The notes beneath the pieces are model-generated. The model saw nothing but the letters and a program-made list of their open reading frames with translations. It had not been told where the DNA came from and ran no database searches. This document shows, one piece after another, positions 8,083-14,508 of a stretch of 64,000 nt of DNA; the first letter of the stretch is position 1; every line of letters starts with the position of its first letter. The stretch lies in the NCBI GenBank assembly GCA_963749905.1, contig CAVVOF010000004.1, forward strand, positions 496,001 to 560,000, read 5' to 3'. This stretch comes from UBA10649 sp963749905. GTDB lineage: Bacteria > Actinomycetota > Actinomycetes > S36-B12. A program made the position numbers and the translations under genes.

Positions 8083-9126
8083 CTAGAGGGTGACGCCGAC
8101 CAGGACCGGCTCGGGCACGAGCGTGATGCCGAACGCCTCGACCACCCGCCCCCGGACCTCGCGCGCCAGGGCCACCAGCTCCTCGGCCGACGCACCACCC
8201 CGGTTGGTCAGCGCGAGCGTGTGCTTGGACGAGATCGCCGCGCGGGCATCCGGCGCCAGCGCGAAACCGCGCCCGACACCCGCGTGCTCGATCAGCCAGG
8301 CGGCGCTCAGCTTGGTGCCGCGCTCTGCCGGGTACCGCGGGCACTCGGCCGGCAGCACGGCGGCCACCTCGTCCGTGACGACCGGGTTCGTGAAGAACGA
8401 TCCCGCGCTCCAGGTGTCCGGGTCGTCGGCCCGGACCACCATGCCCTTGCGGGCCCGCAGGGCCAGCACCGCGCCGCGGATCGCGCCGACGGATGCCGGG
8501 CCACCGAGCTGGACGCCAAGCGCATCGGCCAGTTCGGCGTAGCGCACCACGCCCATGCCCGACGTGCCGAGCCCGAGCGTCACGGACAGCACCAGCCAGC
8601 GACTTGACTCGCTCTTGAACCTGCTGGTGCGGTAGCCGAAGCCGCACTCGTCGACCGTCAGGTTCCGGACCTTGCCGGCGTGCCGGTCCAGCGCCCGCAC
8701 CGCGTGGGCGACCTGTGCGACGTCCTGCCCGTAGGCACCCACGTTCTGCACCGGCGTGGCACCGGCCCGCCCGGGGATGCCGGACAGCGCTTCGATGCCG
8801 GTCCAGCCGCGCGCGACGGCCCGCGAGACGACGTCGTCCCAGGTCTCCCCTGCCGCGAGCGTCAGCAGGGCGCGATCATCGGACACGTCCGCGTCCGCAC
8901 CCGTCGAGGCGATCTCGATGACCGTGCCGGGGAATCCCGCGTCCGACACCAGCAGGTTGCTGCCCCCGCCGACAAGCAGGACGGGAGTGCCCGTCCGGTC
9001 GCAGCGCAGGACGGCGTCCACGAGCTCGTCCTCGGAGTTGGCGGTGATCCACTCGTCCGCGGGCCCGCCGACCCGCAGGGTCGTCCGGTCCGCGAGCAGC
9101 GGACCCGGCGACGCGGCGGCGCTCAC
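8083..9126 (-). CDS. murB: UDP-N-acetylmuramate dehydrogenase MurB
   Basis: Reduces UDP-GlcNAc-enolpyruvate to UDP-MurNAc with NADPH and FAD, the second committed step of peptidoglycan precursor synthesis, in the cytoplasm. 347 aa. FAD domain shows TTLRVGGPADEW and LLVGGGSNLLVSDAGFPGTV; NVGAYGQDV and CGFGYRTSRFK are MurB signatures; catalytic Ser in SAGSFFTNPVV and C-terminal Glu in PEPVLVG. Start GTG 9126 overlaps the upstream hadB stop as GTGA. Last gene of a tRNA-Thr/tRNA-Met/rpmG/hadA/hadB/murB run. Confidence 0.96.
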   Translation of the reverse strand: MSAAASPGPLLADRTTLRVGGPADEWITANSEDELVDAVLRCDRTGTPVLLVGGGSNLLVSDAGFPGTVIEIASTGADADVSDDRALLTLAAGETWDDVVSRAVARGWTGIEALSGIPGRAGATPVQNVGAYGQDVAQVAHAVRALDRHAGKVRNLTVDECGFGYRTSRFKSESSRWLVLSVTLGLGTSGMGVVRYAELADALGVQLGGPASVGAIRGAVLALRARKGMVVRADDPDTWSAGSFFTNPVVTDEVAAVLPAECPRYPAERGTKLSAAWLIEHAGVGRGFALAPDARAAISSKHTLALTNRGGASAEELVALAREVRGRVVEAFGITLVPEPVLVGVTL

Positions 9127-9551
9127 GCCAGCCGGACGACGGCGCGCGGGTTGCCGAGCACGGTCACGCCGTCGCACATGACGGTCAGGGTGACCTGGAC
9201 CGTGCCGTCGTCGTTGACGGCGGTGACCTTGCCGCTGACGTCGACGGTGGCGCCCTGATCGTCATCAGGCACGACGACCGGTCGGGTGAACTTGGTGCCG
9301 AACTCGACGACTGCGCCCGGGTCCCCGACCCAGTCGGTGACGACTCGGCCGGCCAGGGCCATGGTCAGCATCCCGTGGGCGATGACATTGGGCAGGCCGA
9401 CCGAGGTGGCCACCCGCTCGTTCCAGTGGATGACGTTGAAGTCCCCGGACGCGCCGGCATACCTGACGAGCCCGGCGCGATCGACGTGGAAGGACTGGGC
9501 TGGCAGCTCGGTGCCGACCTGCACGTCGGCAAGGGCCACCCGCGCGGTCAC
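9123..9551 (-). CDS. hadB: MaoC-family (3R)-hydroxyacyl dehydratase, HadB-like
   Basis: Hot-dog fold dehydratase of 142 aa with the hydratase-2 catalytic signature ASGDFNVIHWNERVA (Asp and His) followed by GLPNVIAHGMLTM. In mycobacteria HadB is the catalytic partner of HadA or HadC in the FAS-II elongation cycle and lies in the same place next to rpmG and secE-nusG, which supports the assignment. Overlaps hadA by 4 bases and murB by 4 bases, implying coupled translation. Whether it works in long-chain fatty acid synthesis or elsewhere in this organism is inference. Confidence 0.9.
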   Translation of the reverse strand: MTARVALADVQVGTELPAQSFHVDRAGLVRYAGASGDFNVIHWNERVATSVGLPNVIAHGMLTMALAGRVVTDWVGDPGAVVEFGTKFTRPVVVPDDDQGATVDVSGKVTAVNDDGTVQVTLTVMCDGVTVLGNPRAVVRLA

Positions 9552-10003
9552 GAGGCGCCCTCGGCAGCGCGGGAGACCAGCAGCGAGGTGGCGCTCACCA
9601 CGTGCTCGCCGCCGACGGTCGCGACGTCGCCGCGGGTGGTGACCATGTCGTTGCCGGCGATGGTGCGCAGCGTCTCGATGGTGACGGTCACGACGAGCTC
9701 GTCACCGGCCACGACGGGACGGCTGTAGCGGAACTTCTGCTCCCCGTGGACGACGCGGCTGTAGTCCAGGCCGAGCTCAGGATCCTCGACGGCGCTCGCA
9801 CTCGCCTGGAGGGCGAGCAGGATCGGGAAGGTCGGCGGCGCGATCACATCGGGATAGCCCAGCGCCCGGGCCGCGTCCACGTCGTGGCAGGCCGGATTCA
9901 GGTCACCGATCGCACGTGCGAACTCACGGATCTTCTCGCGGCCGACCTGATAGGACGGTCCGGGCGGGAAGACCCGCCCCGCGAAGTCGGGGTTCAGTGC
10001 CAC
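9548..10003 (-). CDS. hadA: FAS1-type MaoC N-terminal dehydratase, HadA-like
   Basis: 151-aa hot-dog protein of the FAS1-like dehydratase type, which lacks the full catalytic pair and provides the substrate groove to HadB. Motifs: YQVGREKIREFARAIGDLNP, YPDVIAPPTFPI and VVHGEQKFRYSRPVVAGD. Start GTG 10003, 17 bases after the rpmG stop; the frame continues upstream but overlaps rpmG and loses homology. No strong Shine-Dalgarno is visible, so the start is the least certain part. Confidence 0.88.
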   Translation of the reverse strand: MALNPDFAGRVFPPGPSYQVGREKIREFARAIGDLNPACHDVDAARALGYPDVIAPPTFPILLALQASASAVEDPELGLDYSRVVHGEQKFRYSRPVVAGDELVVTVTIETLRTIAGNDMVTTRGDVATVGGEHVVSATSLLVSRAAEGAS

Positions 10004-10019
10004 GGAGGGCCCGCAGGAG

Positions 10020-10187
10020 TTAGCGGGTTTCCTTGTGGTTGGTGTGCTTGCCGCAGTTCGGGCAGAACTTCTTCGCCTCGAGCCGGTCGGGATCGTTGCG
10101 ACGGTTCTTCTTGGTGATGTAGTTGCGGTGCTTGCACTCCTCGCACGCCATCGTGATCTTGGGGCGGACATCCGTTGCCTTGGCCAC
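10020..10187 (-). CDS. rpmG: Large ribosomal subunit protein L33
   Basis: Ribosomal protein L33 (bL33), 55 aa. Zinc-binding form: CEEC near residue 15 and CPNC near residue 40, with the family core NYITKKNRRNDPDRLEAKKF. Start GTG 10187 with AGAGGA upstream. Follows tRNA-Thr and tRNA-Met and precedes hadA, the usual actinobacterial order. Cysteine-containing L33 paralogues are often replaced by a cysteine-free copy under zinc limitation; no Zur site was noticed here. Confidence 0.96.
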   Translation of the reverse strand: MAKATDVRPKITMACEECKHRNYITKKNRRNDPDRLEAKKFCPNCGKHTNHKETR

Positions 10188-10250
10188 TGGTGTTCCTCTT
10201 TCGTGTGGTGTCGGCAAGCGGACTTGCCAAGCGTGGGTCGTGCGGTCGAG

Positions 10251-10323
10251 TAGCGGAGGCCGGACTTGAACCGGCGACACAGCGATTATGAGCCGCTTGC
10301 TCTACCAACTGAGCTACCCCGCC
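10251..10323 (-). tRNA. tRNA-Met (CAT)
   Basis: 73-nt cloverleaf; acceptor GGCGGGG with CTCCGCT (terminal G-U), anticodon loop CTCATAA with anticodon CAT, T-arm GCCGGTTCAAGTCCGGC, discriminator A, no encoded CCA. A paired first position and no GGG/CCC anticodon stem argue for the elongator rather than the initiator; a lysidine-modified tRNA-Ile is less likely. Confidence 0.93.
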
Positions 10324-10346
10324 GCTATGGAGCCTTCACTCCACCG

Positions 10347-10419
10347 AGCCCCTTTACGGAATCGAACCGTAGACCTTCTCCTTACCATGGAGACGCTCTG
10401 CCGTCTGAGCTAAAGGGGC
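10347..10419 (-). tRNA. tRNA-Thr (GGT)
   Basis: 73-nt cloverleaf; acceptor GCCCCTT with AAGGGGC, anticodon stem TCTCC/GGAGA, loop with anticodon GGT, T-arm TACGGTTCGATTCCGTA, discriminator T, no encoded CCA. First gene of the tRNA-Thr/tRNA-Met/rpmG transcript. Confidence 0.96.
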
Positions 10420-10432
10420 CTAAAGCCCCGCT

Positions 10433-10438
10433 AGCGTA
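10433..10438 (-). promoter_or_regulatory. Candidate -10 box for tRNA-Thr-tRNA-Met-rpmG
   Basis: TACGCT on the minus strand in the context TGTGTACGCT, 13 bases before the mature tRNA-Thr 5' end. No clear -35. Confidence 0.4.
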
Positions 10439-10489
10439 CACAGCAGCCCCCCACGGGCGGAAATCCGGGTAGCGGGGTTGACTAGGCCC

Positions 10490-11437
10490 ATGGCAGGCAC
10501 CGCACCGTGGACCGCAGCTGACCTCCCGGATCTCACCGGCCGGGTGGCCATCGTCACCGGAGCCAACTCGGGGATCGGCCTCGTCACGGCCCTCGAACTG
10601 GCCGGTCACGGTGCCGACGTGACCCTGGCCGTCCGCGACGCCGCGCGTGGCGAGCGGGCGCGGGACCTGATCCGCTCCACCCATCCTGCTGCCGAAGTCA
10701 GCGTCGCCGTCCTCGACCTGGCCGACCTCTCATCGGTGACGTCGTTCGCCGACTCGTGGGCGTCGAGCCATCCATCGGGGCTCGACCTGCTCATCAACAA
10801 CGCCGGGGTCATGGCGATCCCGCGACAGCAGACGGTCGACGGGTTCGAGCGGCAGTTCGCCACCAACCACCTCGGTCACTTCGCCCTCACCGGCCTGCTG
10901 CTGCCGGCCCTGGTGGCCCGCCCGCGCGCCCGGGTGGTCACCGTCAGCTCAGGGGCGCACCGATTCGGCCAGATGGACTTCGACGACCTGATGGGCACCC
11001 GCCGCTACCTGACCTGGCGGGCCTACGGGCAGAGCAAGCTGGCCAACCTGCTGTTCACCGCCGAGTTCCAGCGCCGGCTCACCGCGAGCGGCCTGCCGAT
11101 GAAGGCCATGGCCGCGCACCCCGGCTACTCGGCCACCAACCTCCAGATGGTCGGGGCGCGAGACCGCGGATTCGGCTGGGCGCTCGGCCCGATGGAGTGG
11201 GCGAACCGCCTGCTGTCGCAGTCCCCGGAGATGGGCGCGCTGCCCACCCTGTTCGCCGCCACCGTGCCCGGGCTGCCGGGCAACTCCTACGTCGGACCGG
11301 ACGGGCTGATGGAGCAGCGCGGGCACCCGCGTCTCGTCGATCGGTCGAATGCCGCGAAGAACGCGGACGATGCTGCGAGGCTGTGGCGCGTGAGCGAGGA
11401 GCTGACCGGAGTCCGGTACCCGTTGGACGCGCCGTGA
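10490..11437 (+). CDS. Short-chain dehydrogenase/reductase (SDR)
   Basis: NAD(P)-dependent oxidoreductase of the retinol-dehydrogenase-like SDR group, 315 aa. Cofactor motif TGANSGIG near residue 25, LLINNAGVMAIP, catalytic Ser in VVTVSSGAH and catalytic YGQSK; the long C-terminal segment after AAHPGYSATNL is typical. ATG 10490 gives the family N-terminus PDLTGRVAIVTGANSG; no good ribosome site precedes it, so a leaderless or upstream TTG start remains possible. Its TGA overlaps the GTG of the agmatine deiminase gene, so the two are probably co-translated, but substrate is unknown. Confidence 0.9.
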   Translation: MAGTAPWTAADLPDLTGRVAIVTGANSGIGLVTALELAGHGADVTLAVRDAARGERARDLIRSTHPAAEVSVAVLDLADLSSVTSFADSWASSHPSGLDLLINNAGVMAIPRQQTVDGFERQFATNHLGHFALTGLLLPALVARPRARVVTVSSGAHRFGQMDFDDLMGTRRYLTWRAYGQSKLANLLFTAEFQRRLTASGLPMKAMAAHPGYSATNLQMVGARDRGFGWALGPMEWANRLLSQSPEMGALPTLFAATVPGLPGNSYVGPDGLMEQRGHPRLVDRSNAAKNADDAARLWRVSEELTGVRYPLDAP

Positions 11438-12453
11438 CCACGTGGACGATGCCTCCGGAGTGGGCTCCGCACGAGCGCACCTGGATGGCCTGGCCGTCCG
11501 CTGGCTACACGCTGGGCGACACGGAACAGGAGGCGGACGAGGCGCGGCGCACCTGGGCCGCGGTGGCCAACGCGGTCGCCCGGTTCGAGCCGGTCACCAT
11601 GGTGGTGGAGCCGCATGACGCGCAGGTCGCGCGCATGCACCTCGATGCGGCGGTCTCGCTCCTGGAGATGCCCCTGAACGACGCCTGGATGCGCGACATC
11701 GGCCCCACCTTCGTGGTCGACGCCGAGGGTGCCCTGGGCGGCGTCGACTGGGTGTTCAACGGCTGGGGTGCTCAGGCCTGGGCGCAGTGGGACCGCGACG
11801 CACAGGTGGCGCAGCGCGTCTGCGACGACTTGCGGGTGCCGGTCGTGTCCTCTGCTCTGGTGAACGAGGGCGGGGGCATCCACGTGAACGGGGAAGACAC
11901 CGTCCTGCTCACCCGCACCGTGCAGCTCGGGGAGGGGCGCAACGCGGACTGGTCGCAGGATGAGGTCGAGAAGGAGCTGCGACGGACTTTGGGGGTCGAC
12001 CGCTTCGTGTGGCTGGACCGCGGGCTCACCCGCGACTACGACGAGTTCGGCACCCGCGGGCACGTGGACATCGTCGCCTGCTTCGCCGATCGCGACACCG
12101 TGCTCGTGCACGACCAGCTCGACCCCGCCCACCCCGATCACGCGATCAGCGCCGAAGTGCGCCGCACACTGGCGGAGGCACTTCCCGAAATGACCGTCAT
12201 CGGCGTCCCCGCGCCGGAGGTGCTGCGGGATGACGAGGACTGGGTCGACTACAGCTACATCAACCACTACGTCTGCAACGGCGCCGTCATCCTCTGCGCC
12301 TTCGACGACCCCGGAGACGAGCGGGCCGCGGACATACTGCGCAGGGCCTATCCGGGCCGCGAGATCGTGCTCGTCGACGCCAGGCCGCTGTTCGCCCGCG
12401 GCGGGGGCATCCACTGCATCACGCAGCAGCAGCCTCGCGTGCTCCGGCCGTGA
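11434..12453 (+). CDS. aguA: Agmatine deiminase
   Basis: Hydrolyses agmatine to N-carbamoylputrescine and ammonia, a step from arginine to putrescine. 339 aa, guanidino-group-modifying fold. Motifs: PPEWAPHERTWMAWP at the N-terminus, WMRDIGPTFVVD, NEGGGIHVNGEDTVLLT (catalytic His), FGTRGHVDIVACF, and the nucleophilic cysteine in ARGGGIHCITQQQPR near the C-terminus. Start GTG 11434 overlaps the SDR stop. No N-carbamoylputrescine amidohydrolase (AguB) is next to it, so the pathway must be completed elsewhere or the enzyme may act on a related guanidine. Confidence 0.93.
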   Translation: MTTWTMPPEWAPHERTWMAWPSAGYTLGDTEQEADEARRTWAAVANAVARFEPVTMVVEPHDAQVARMHLDAAVSLLEMPLNDAWMRDIGPTFVVDAEGALGGVDWVFNGWGAQAWAQWDRDAQVAQRVCDDLRVPVVSSALVNEGGGIHVNGEDTVLLTRTVQLGEGRNADWSQDEVEKELRRTLGVDRFVWLDRGLTRDYDEFGTRGHVDIVACFADRDTVLVHDQLDPAHPDHAISAEVRRTLAEALPEMTVIGVPAPEVLRDDEDWVDYSYINHYVCNGAVILCAFDDPGDERAADILRRAYPGREIVLVDARPLFARGGGIHCITQQQPRVLRP

Positions 12454-12848
12454 GCGGCGAGACCGACCTCGGCCGGCTGCTGGGCACCATGCAGCCGACG
12501 ATCCGCCCGGGTGAGTTCGTGCTGGTCTGCCTGACCGACGCCGCCCAGGTGCCGGCCGAGGCCATCGTCCGAGAGGACGAAGGACTGACGCACGTCGTCC
12601 GTCGTGAGATCGCCGACCAGCAGGGCTGGGCGTATGACTTCGTCGCGGGCTGGGTGACCCTCCAGGTGCACTCAGCCCTGGCCGCTGTCGGCCTGACCGC
12701 CGCGGTGAGCGCGGCCCTCGCCGAGGAGGGCATCCCCGCGAACGTCCTGGCCGGGTACTACCACGATCACCTGCTGGTCCCGATCGACCGGTTGCCGGAC
12801 GCGGTCGCGGTGCTCGAGGGCCTCAGCGCGCAGCACCGGAGTTCCTAG
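12450..12848 (+). CDS. ACT-domain protein
   Basis: 132-aa protein resembling the ACT_3/ACT_7 small-molecule-binding family (predicted amino-acid-sensing regulators). Visible features: MQPTIRPGEFVLVC near the N-terminus and two beta-alpha-beta-like halves, the second including VGLTAAVSAALAEEGIPANV and YYHDHLLVP. Start GTG 12450 overlaps the agmatine deiminase stop as GTGA, so it belongs to the SDR-aguA unit; it may sense arginine or agmatine, but that is inference. Its last 26 bases overlap the end of the convergent MBL gene. Confidence 0.82.
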   Translation: MSGETDLGRLLGTMQPTIRPGEFVLVCLTDAAQVPAEAIVREDEGLTHVVRREIADQQGWAYDFVAGWVTLQVHSALAAVGLTAAVSAALAEEGIPANVLAGYYHDHLLVPIDRLPDAVAVLEGLSAQHRSS

Positions 12849-13602
12849 CCCGCTCGAGGTTGGCCCGGTGCAGGGCCGCGTTCTCCGGGTCGGAGATCCG
12901 CGGATCGTCGGAGAGGCGCCCGCACAGCAGGTCGTCGAGGTAGCGCAGGTCTGCTGCCAGCCGCCCCACCGGATCCCGCGTGGGCGTGCCATGACCCGGA
13001 ATCAGGACCTCGGCCGCCTCGACCGACGCCCGAAGGCACTCCAGTCCCTCGGCGTAGCGGTCGAGCGTGACGTCCTCACTCGCCGGCATCGGCAGCTCGA
13101 TGTCGCTGAGCATGTCCCCGACCAGGATCACCCCCCGAGCCTCCACCACGACCGCCAGGTGTCCCGGTGCGTGCGCATCGTGCACGATCACCCGCGCCTC
13201 GGGCCCATGCCACGGAACGGTCGCCGTGGAAAGGACGTCGAGGCGGCCCGCGACGTCGATCAGGTCGGGCGACAGGAACTCGGCGAGCGGAGCAAGCAGC
13301 CGGTCCCTGTCACTCGCGAGGTCGGCCACGGTCCGCGCGGTGGCCCAGCGCGGAACGGAGCCGAGGTCCGGATGCCACAGCACGTGGTCGTAGTGCTCGT
13401 GCGTCGCGACGCCGCCGACGCAGCGCACCCCGCGCTCGACCAGGGCCGCGGGGATGGCCGCGAGCTCGTCGGGGTCCCACGCCGGGTCCACCACCAGCGC
13501 GCCGCCCCGTCCGTCGAGAAGGACGGTCGAGGTGGTGGCGTAGCGGCGGGACGTGGCCACGTGGACGTCCGGCGCCACCTCGATCCACTGCCGCTCGGCC
13601 AC
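12823..13602 (-). CDS. MBL-fold metallo-hydrolase
   Basis: 259-aa metallo-beta-lactamase-fold hydrolase. Zinc-binding motif appears as THEHYDHVLWHP (HxHxDH), further ligands in HDAHAPGHLAVV, DMLSDIELP and IPGHGTPT. The family covers glyoxalase II, lactonases and thioesterases; no closer assignment can be made. Start GTG 13602 is preferred because GGAGGA lies 7 bases upstream; a GTG at 13620 is the alternative. The 3' end overlaps the convergent ACT gene by 26 bases. A hairpin terminator of tRNA-Tyr lies upstream at 13678-13707, so it likely has its own promoter. Confidence 0.88.
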   Translation of the reverse strand: MAERQWIEVAPDVHVATSRRYATTSTVLLDGRGGALVVDPAWDPDELAAIPAALVERGVRCVGGVATHEHYDHVLWHPDLGSVPRWATARTVADLASDRDRLLAPLAEFLSPDLIDVAGRLDVLSTATVPWHGPEARVIVHDAHAPGHLAVVVEARGVILVGDMLSDIELPMPASEDVTLDRYAEGLECLRASVEAAEVLIPGHGTPTRDPVGRLAADLRYLDDLLCGRLSDDPRISDPENAALHRANLERARNSGAAR

Positions 13603-13677
13603 CCCGTCATCCTCCTCCACCGCCGGCCAGGGTGGAGCCGACCCCGGTCGACGGCGACCAGCATCCCCACCATGCGC

Positions 13678-13707
13678 GAGGGGCCGGCTCAGGTGAGCCG
13701 GCCCCTC
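13678..13707 (-). terminator. Hairpin terminator after tRNA-Tyr
   Basis: Perfect 14-bp GC-rich inverted repeat (13678-13691 with 13694-13707) with a 2-base spacer, 8 bases past the tRNA-Tyr 3' end. No T-tract. Separates the tRNA from the downstream MBL gene. Confidence 0.75.
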
Positions 13708-13714
13708 GTCACAG

Positions 13715-13796
13715 TGGCGGGTCCAGGATTCGAACCTGGGAAGGCAAAGCCGACGGATTTACAGTCCGCTCCCATTGGCCGCTCGGGCAACCCGCC
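13715..13796 (-). tRNA. tRNA-Tyr (GTA)
   Basis: 82-nt class II tRNA with a long variable arm. Acceptor GGCGGGT pairs with ACCCGCC; anticodon loop CTGTAAA with anticodon GTA; T-arm CCAGGTTCGAATCCTGG; discriminator A; CCA not encoded. Confidence 0.97.
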
Positions 13797-13810
13797 AGGG
13801 TGCACGCGAA

Positions 13811-13816
13811 AGAATA
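13811..13816 (-). promoter_or_regulatory. Candidate -10 box for tRNA-Tyr
   Basis: TATTCT on the minus strand, 14 bases before the tRNA 5' end, with a weak TTCGGA 18 bp further upstream as -35. Confidence 0.45.
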
Positions 13817-13845
13817 CAAGCCCGCCCGCGGTCCTCCGAACCGGG

Positions 13846-14490
13846 TCAGTCGCCGAGGGCGCGCGCCAGCGCTTCGGCGAAGGTGGCCACCGTGACGGCA
13901 CTGGCCGGCAGGCCTCCCGGCGTGCTGGGAACGCCGATGAACGGCACGCCGGCTCGCTCTGCTGCCTCGGCGTCCCATGTCGAGTCGCCGATCATGACCG
14001 CGTCCGCGGGCGGTACGCCGAGGGCCCTGCATGCCGCCAGCAGGCCGTCGCCCTCGGGCTTGGGCCGCACGTCCCAGGCCCGCCCGATCACCACGTCGAC
14101 CTCTGCATCGGGACCCACTCCGATGCCGTGCGCCGAGAGCACGTCCGGCACCACGCCCGGGGCGAGCAGCGTCACCACCGCGACCGGCACCTCACGCAGC
14201 CGGGCGAGGCACTCGCGCACGGTGGGCATGGCGACCGACTGCGGGACCGCCGCCCGTTCGTGCACAGCGATGGCCTCCGACACCCGTTCCCACCGCGGAT
14301 CGCCGAGAAGCGAGTGCAGCACCGACATGCACGCCATCGTGGGCCGATCCCAGTCGGTGGCGGGAACGTCGGTGTCGTCCCAGCCTCCGACGATCGCCTC
14401 GACGTCGCGCAGGGCGGCCGCGTAGTCGGTGTACGACTGGAGGTCGACGAGGGTGCGATCGAGGTCAAGGAGGAGTGCACGAGCAGTCAC
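13846..14490 (-). CDS. HAD-superfamily hydrolase
   Basis: 214-aa haloacid dehalogenase-fold phosphatase, probably acting on a small phosphorylated metabolite. Motif I LLLDLDRTLVDL gives nucleophile Asp and acid/base Asp; motif II near VVTLLAPGV; motif III lysine in VRPKPEGDG; motif IV VMIGDSTWDAEAAERAG. The helical cap lies between motifs I and II. Start GTG 14490: a TACCCT -10 lies 7 bases upstream, suggesting a leaderless transcript. Divergent from the flavoenzyme gene, 18 bp between starts. A very long open frame on the same strand extends upstream but only shadows that gene. Confidence 0.9.
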   Translation of the reverse strand: MTARALLLDLDRTLVDLQSYTDYAAALRDVEAIVGGWDDTDVPATDWDRPTMACMSVLHSLLGDPRWERVSEAIAVHERAAVPQSVAMPTVRECLARLREVPVAVVTLLAPGVVPDVLSAHGIGVGPDAEVDVVIGRAWDVRPKPEGDGLLAACRALGVPPADAVMIGDSTWDAEAAERAGVPFIGVPSTPGGLPASAVTVATFAEALARALGD

Positions 14491-14497
14491 CCGTGCG

Positions 14498-14503
14498 AGG
14501 GTA
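14498..14503 (-). promoter_or_regulatory. Leaderless-type -10 for the HAD hydrolase gene
   Basis: TACCCT on the minus strand with exactly 7 bases to the GTG start at 14490, so transcription should begin at or beside the start codon. Confidence 0.45.
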
Positions 14504-14508
14504 GGCGC

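Noticed and set aside
12868..14508. A very long plus-strand open frame running into the flavoenzyme gene
   Set aside because: It passes through tRNA-Tyr and antisense of two real genes; high GC keeps frames open. Homology starts only at 14509.
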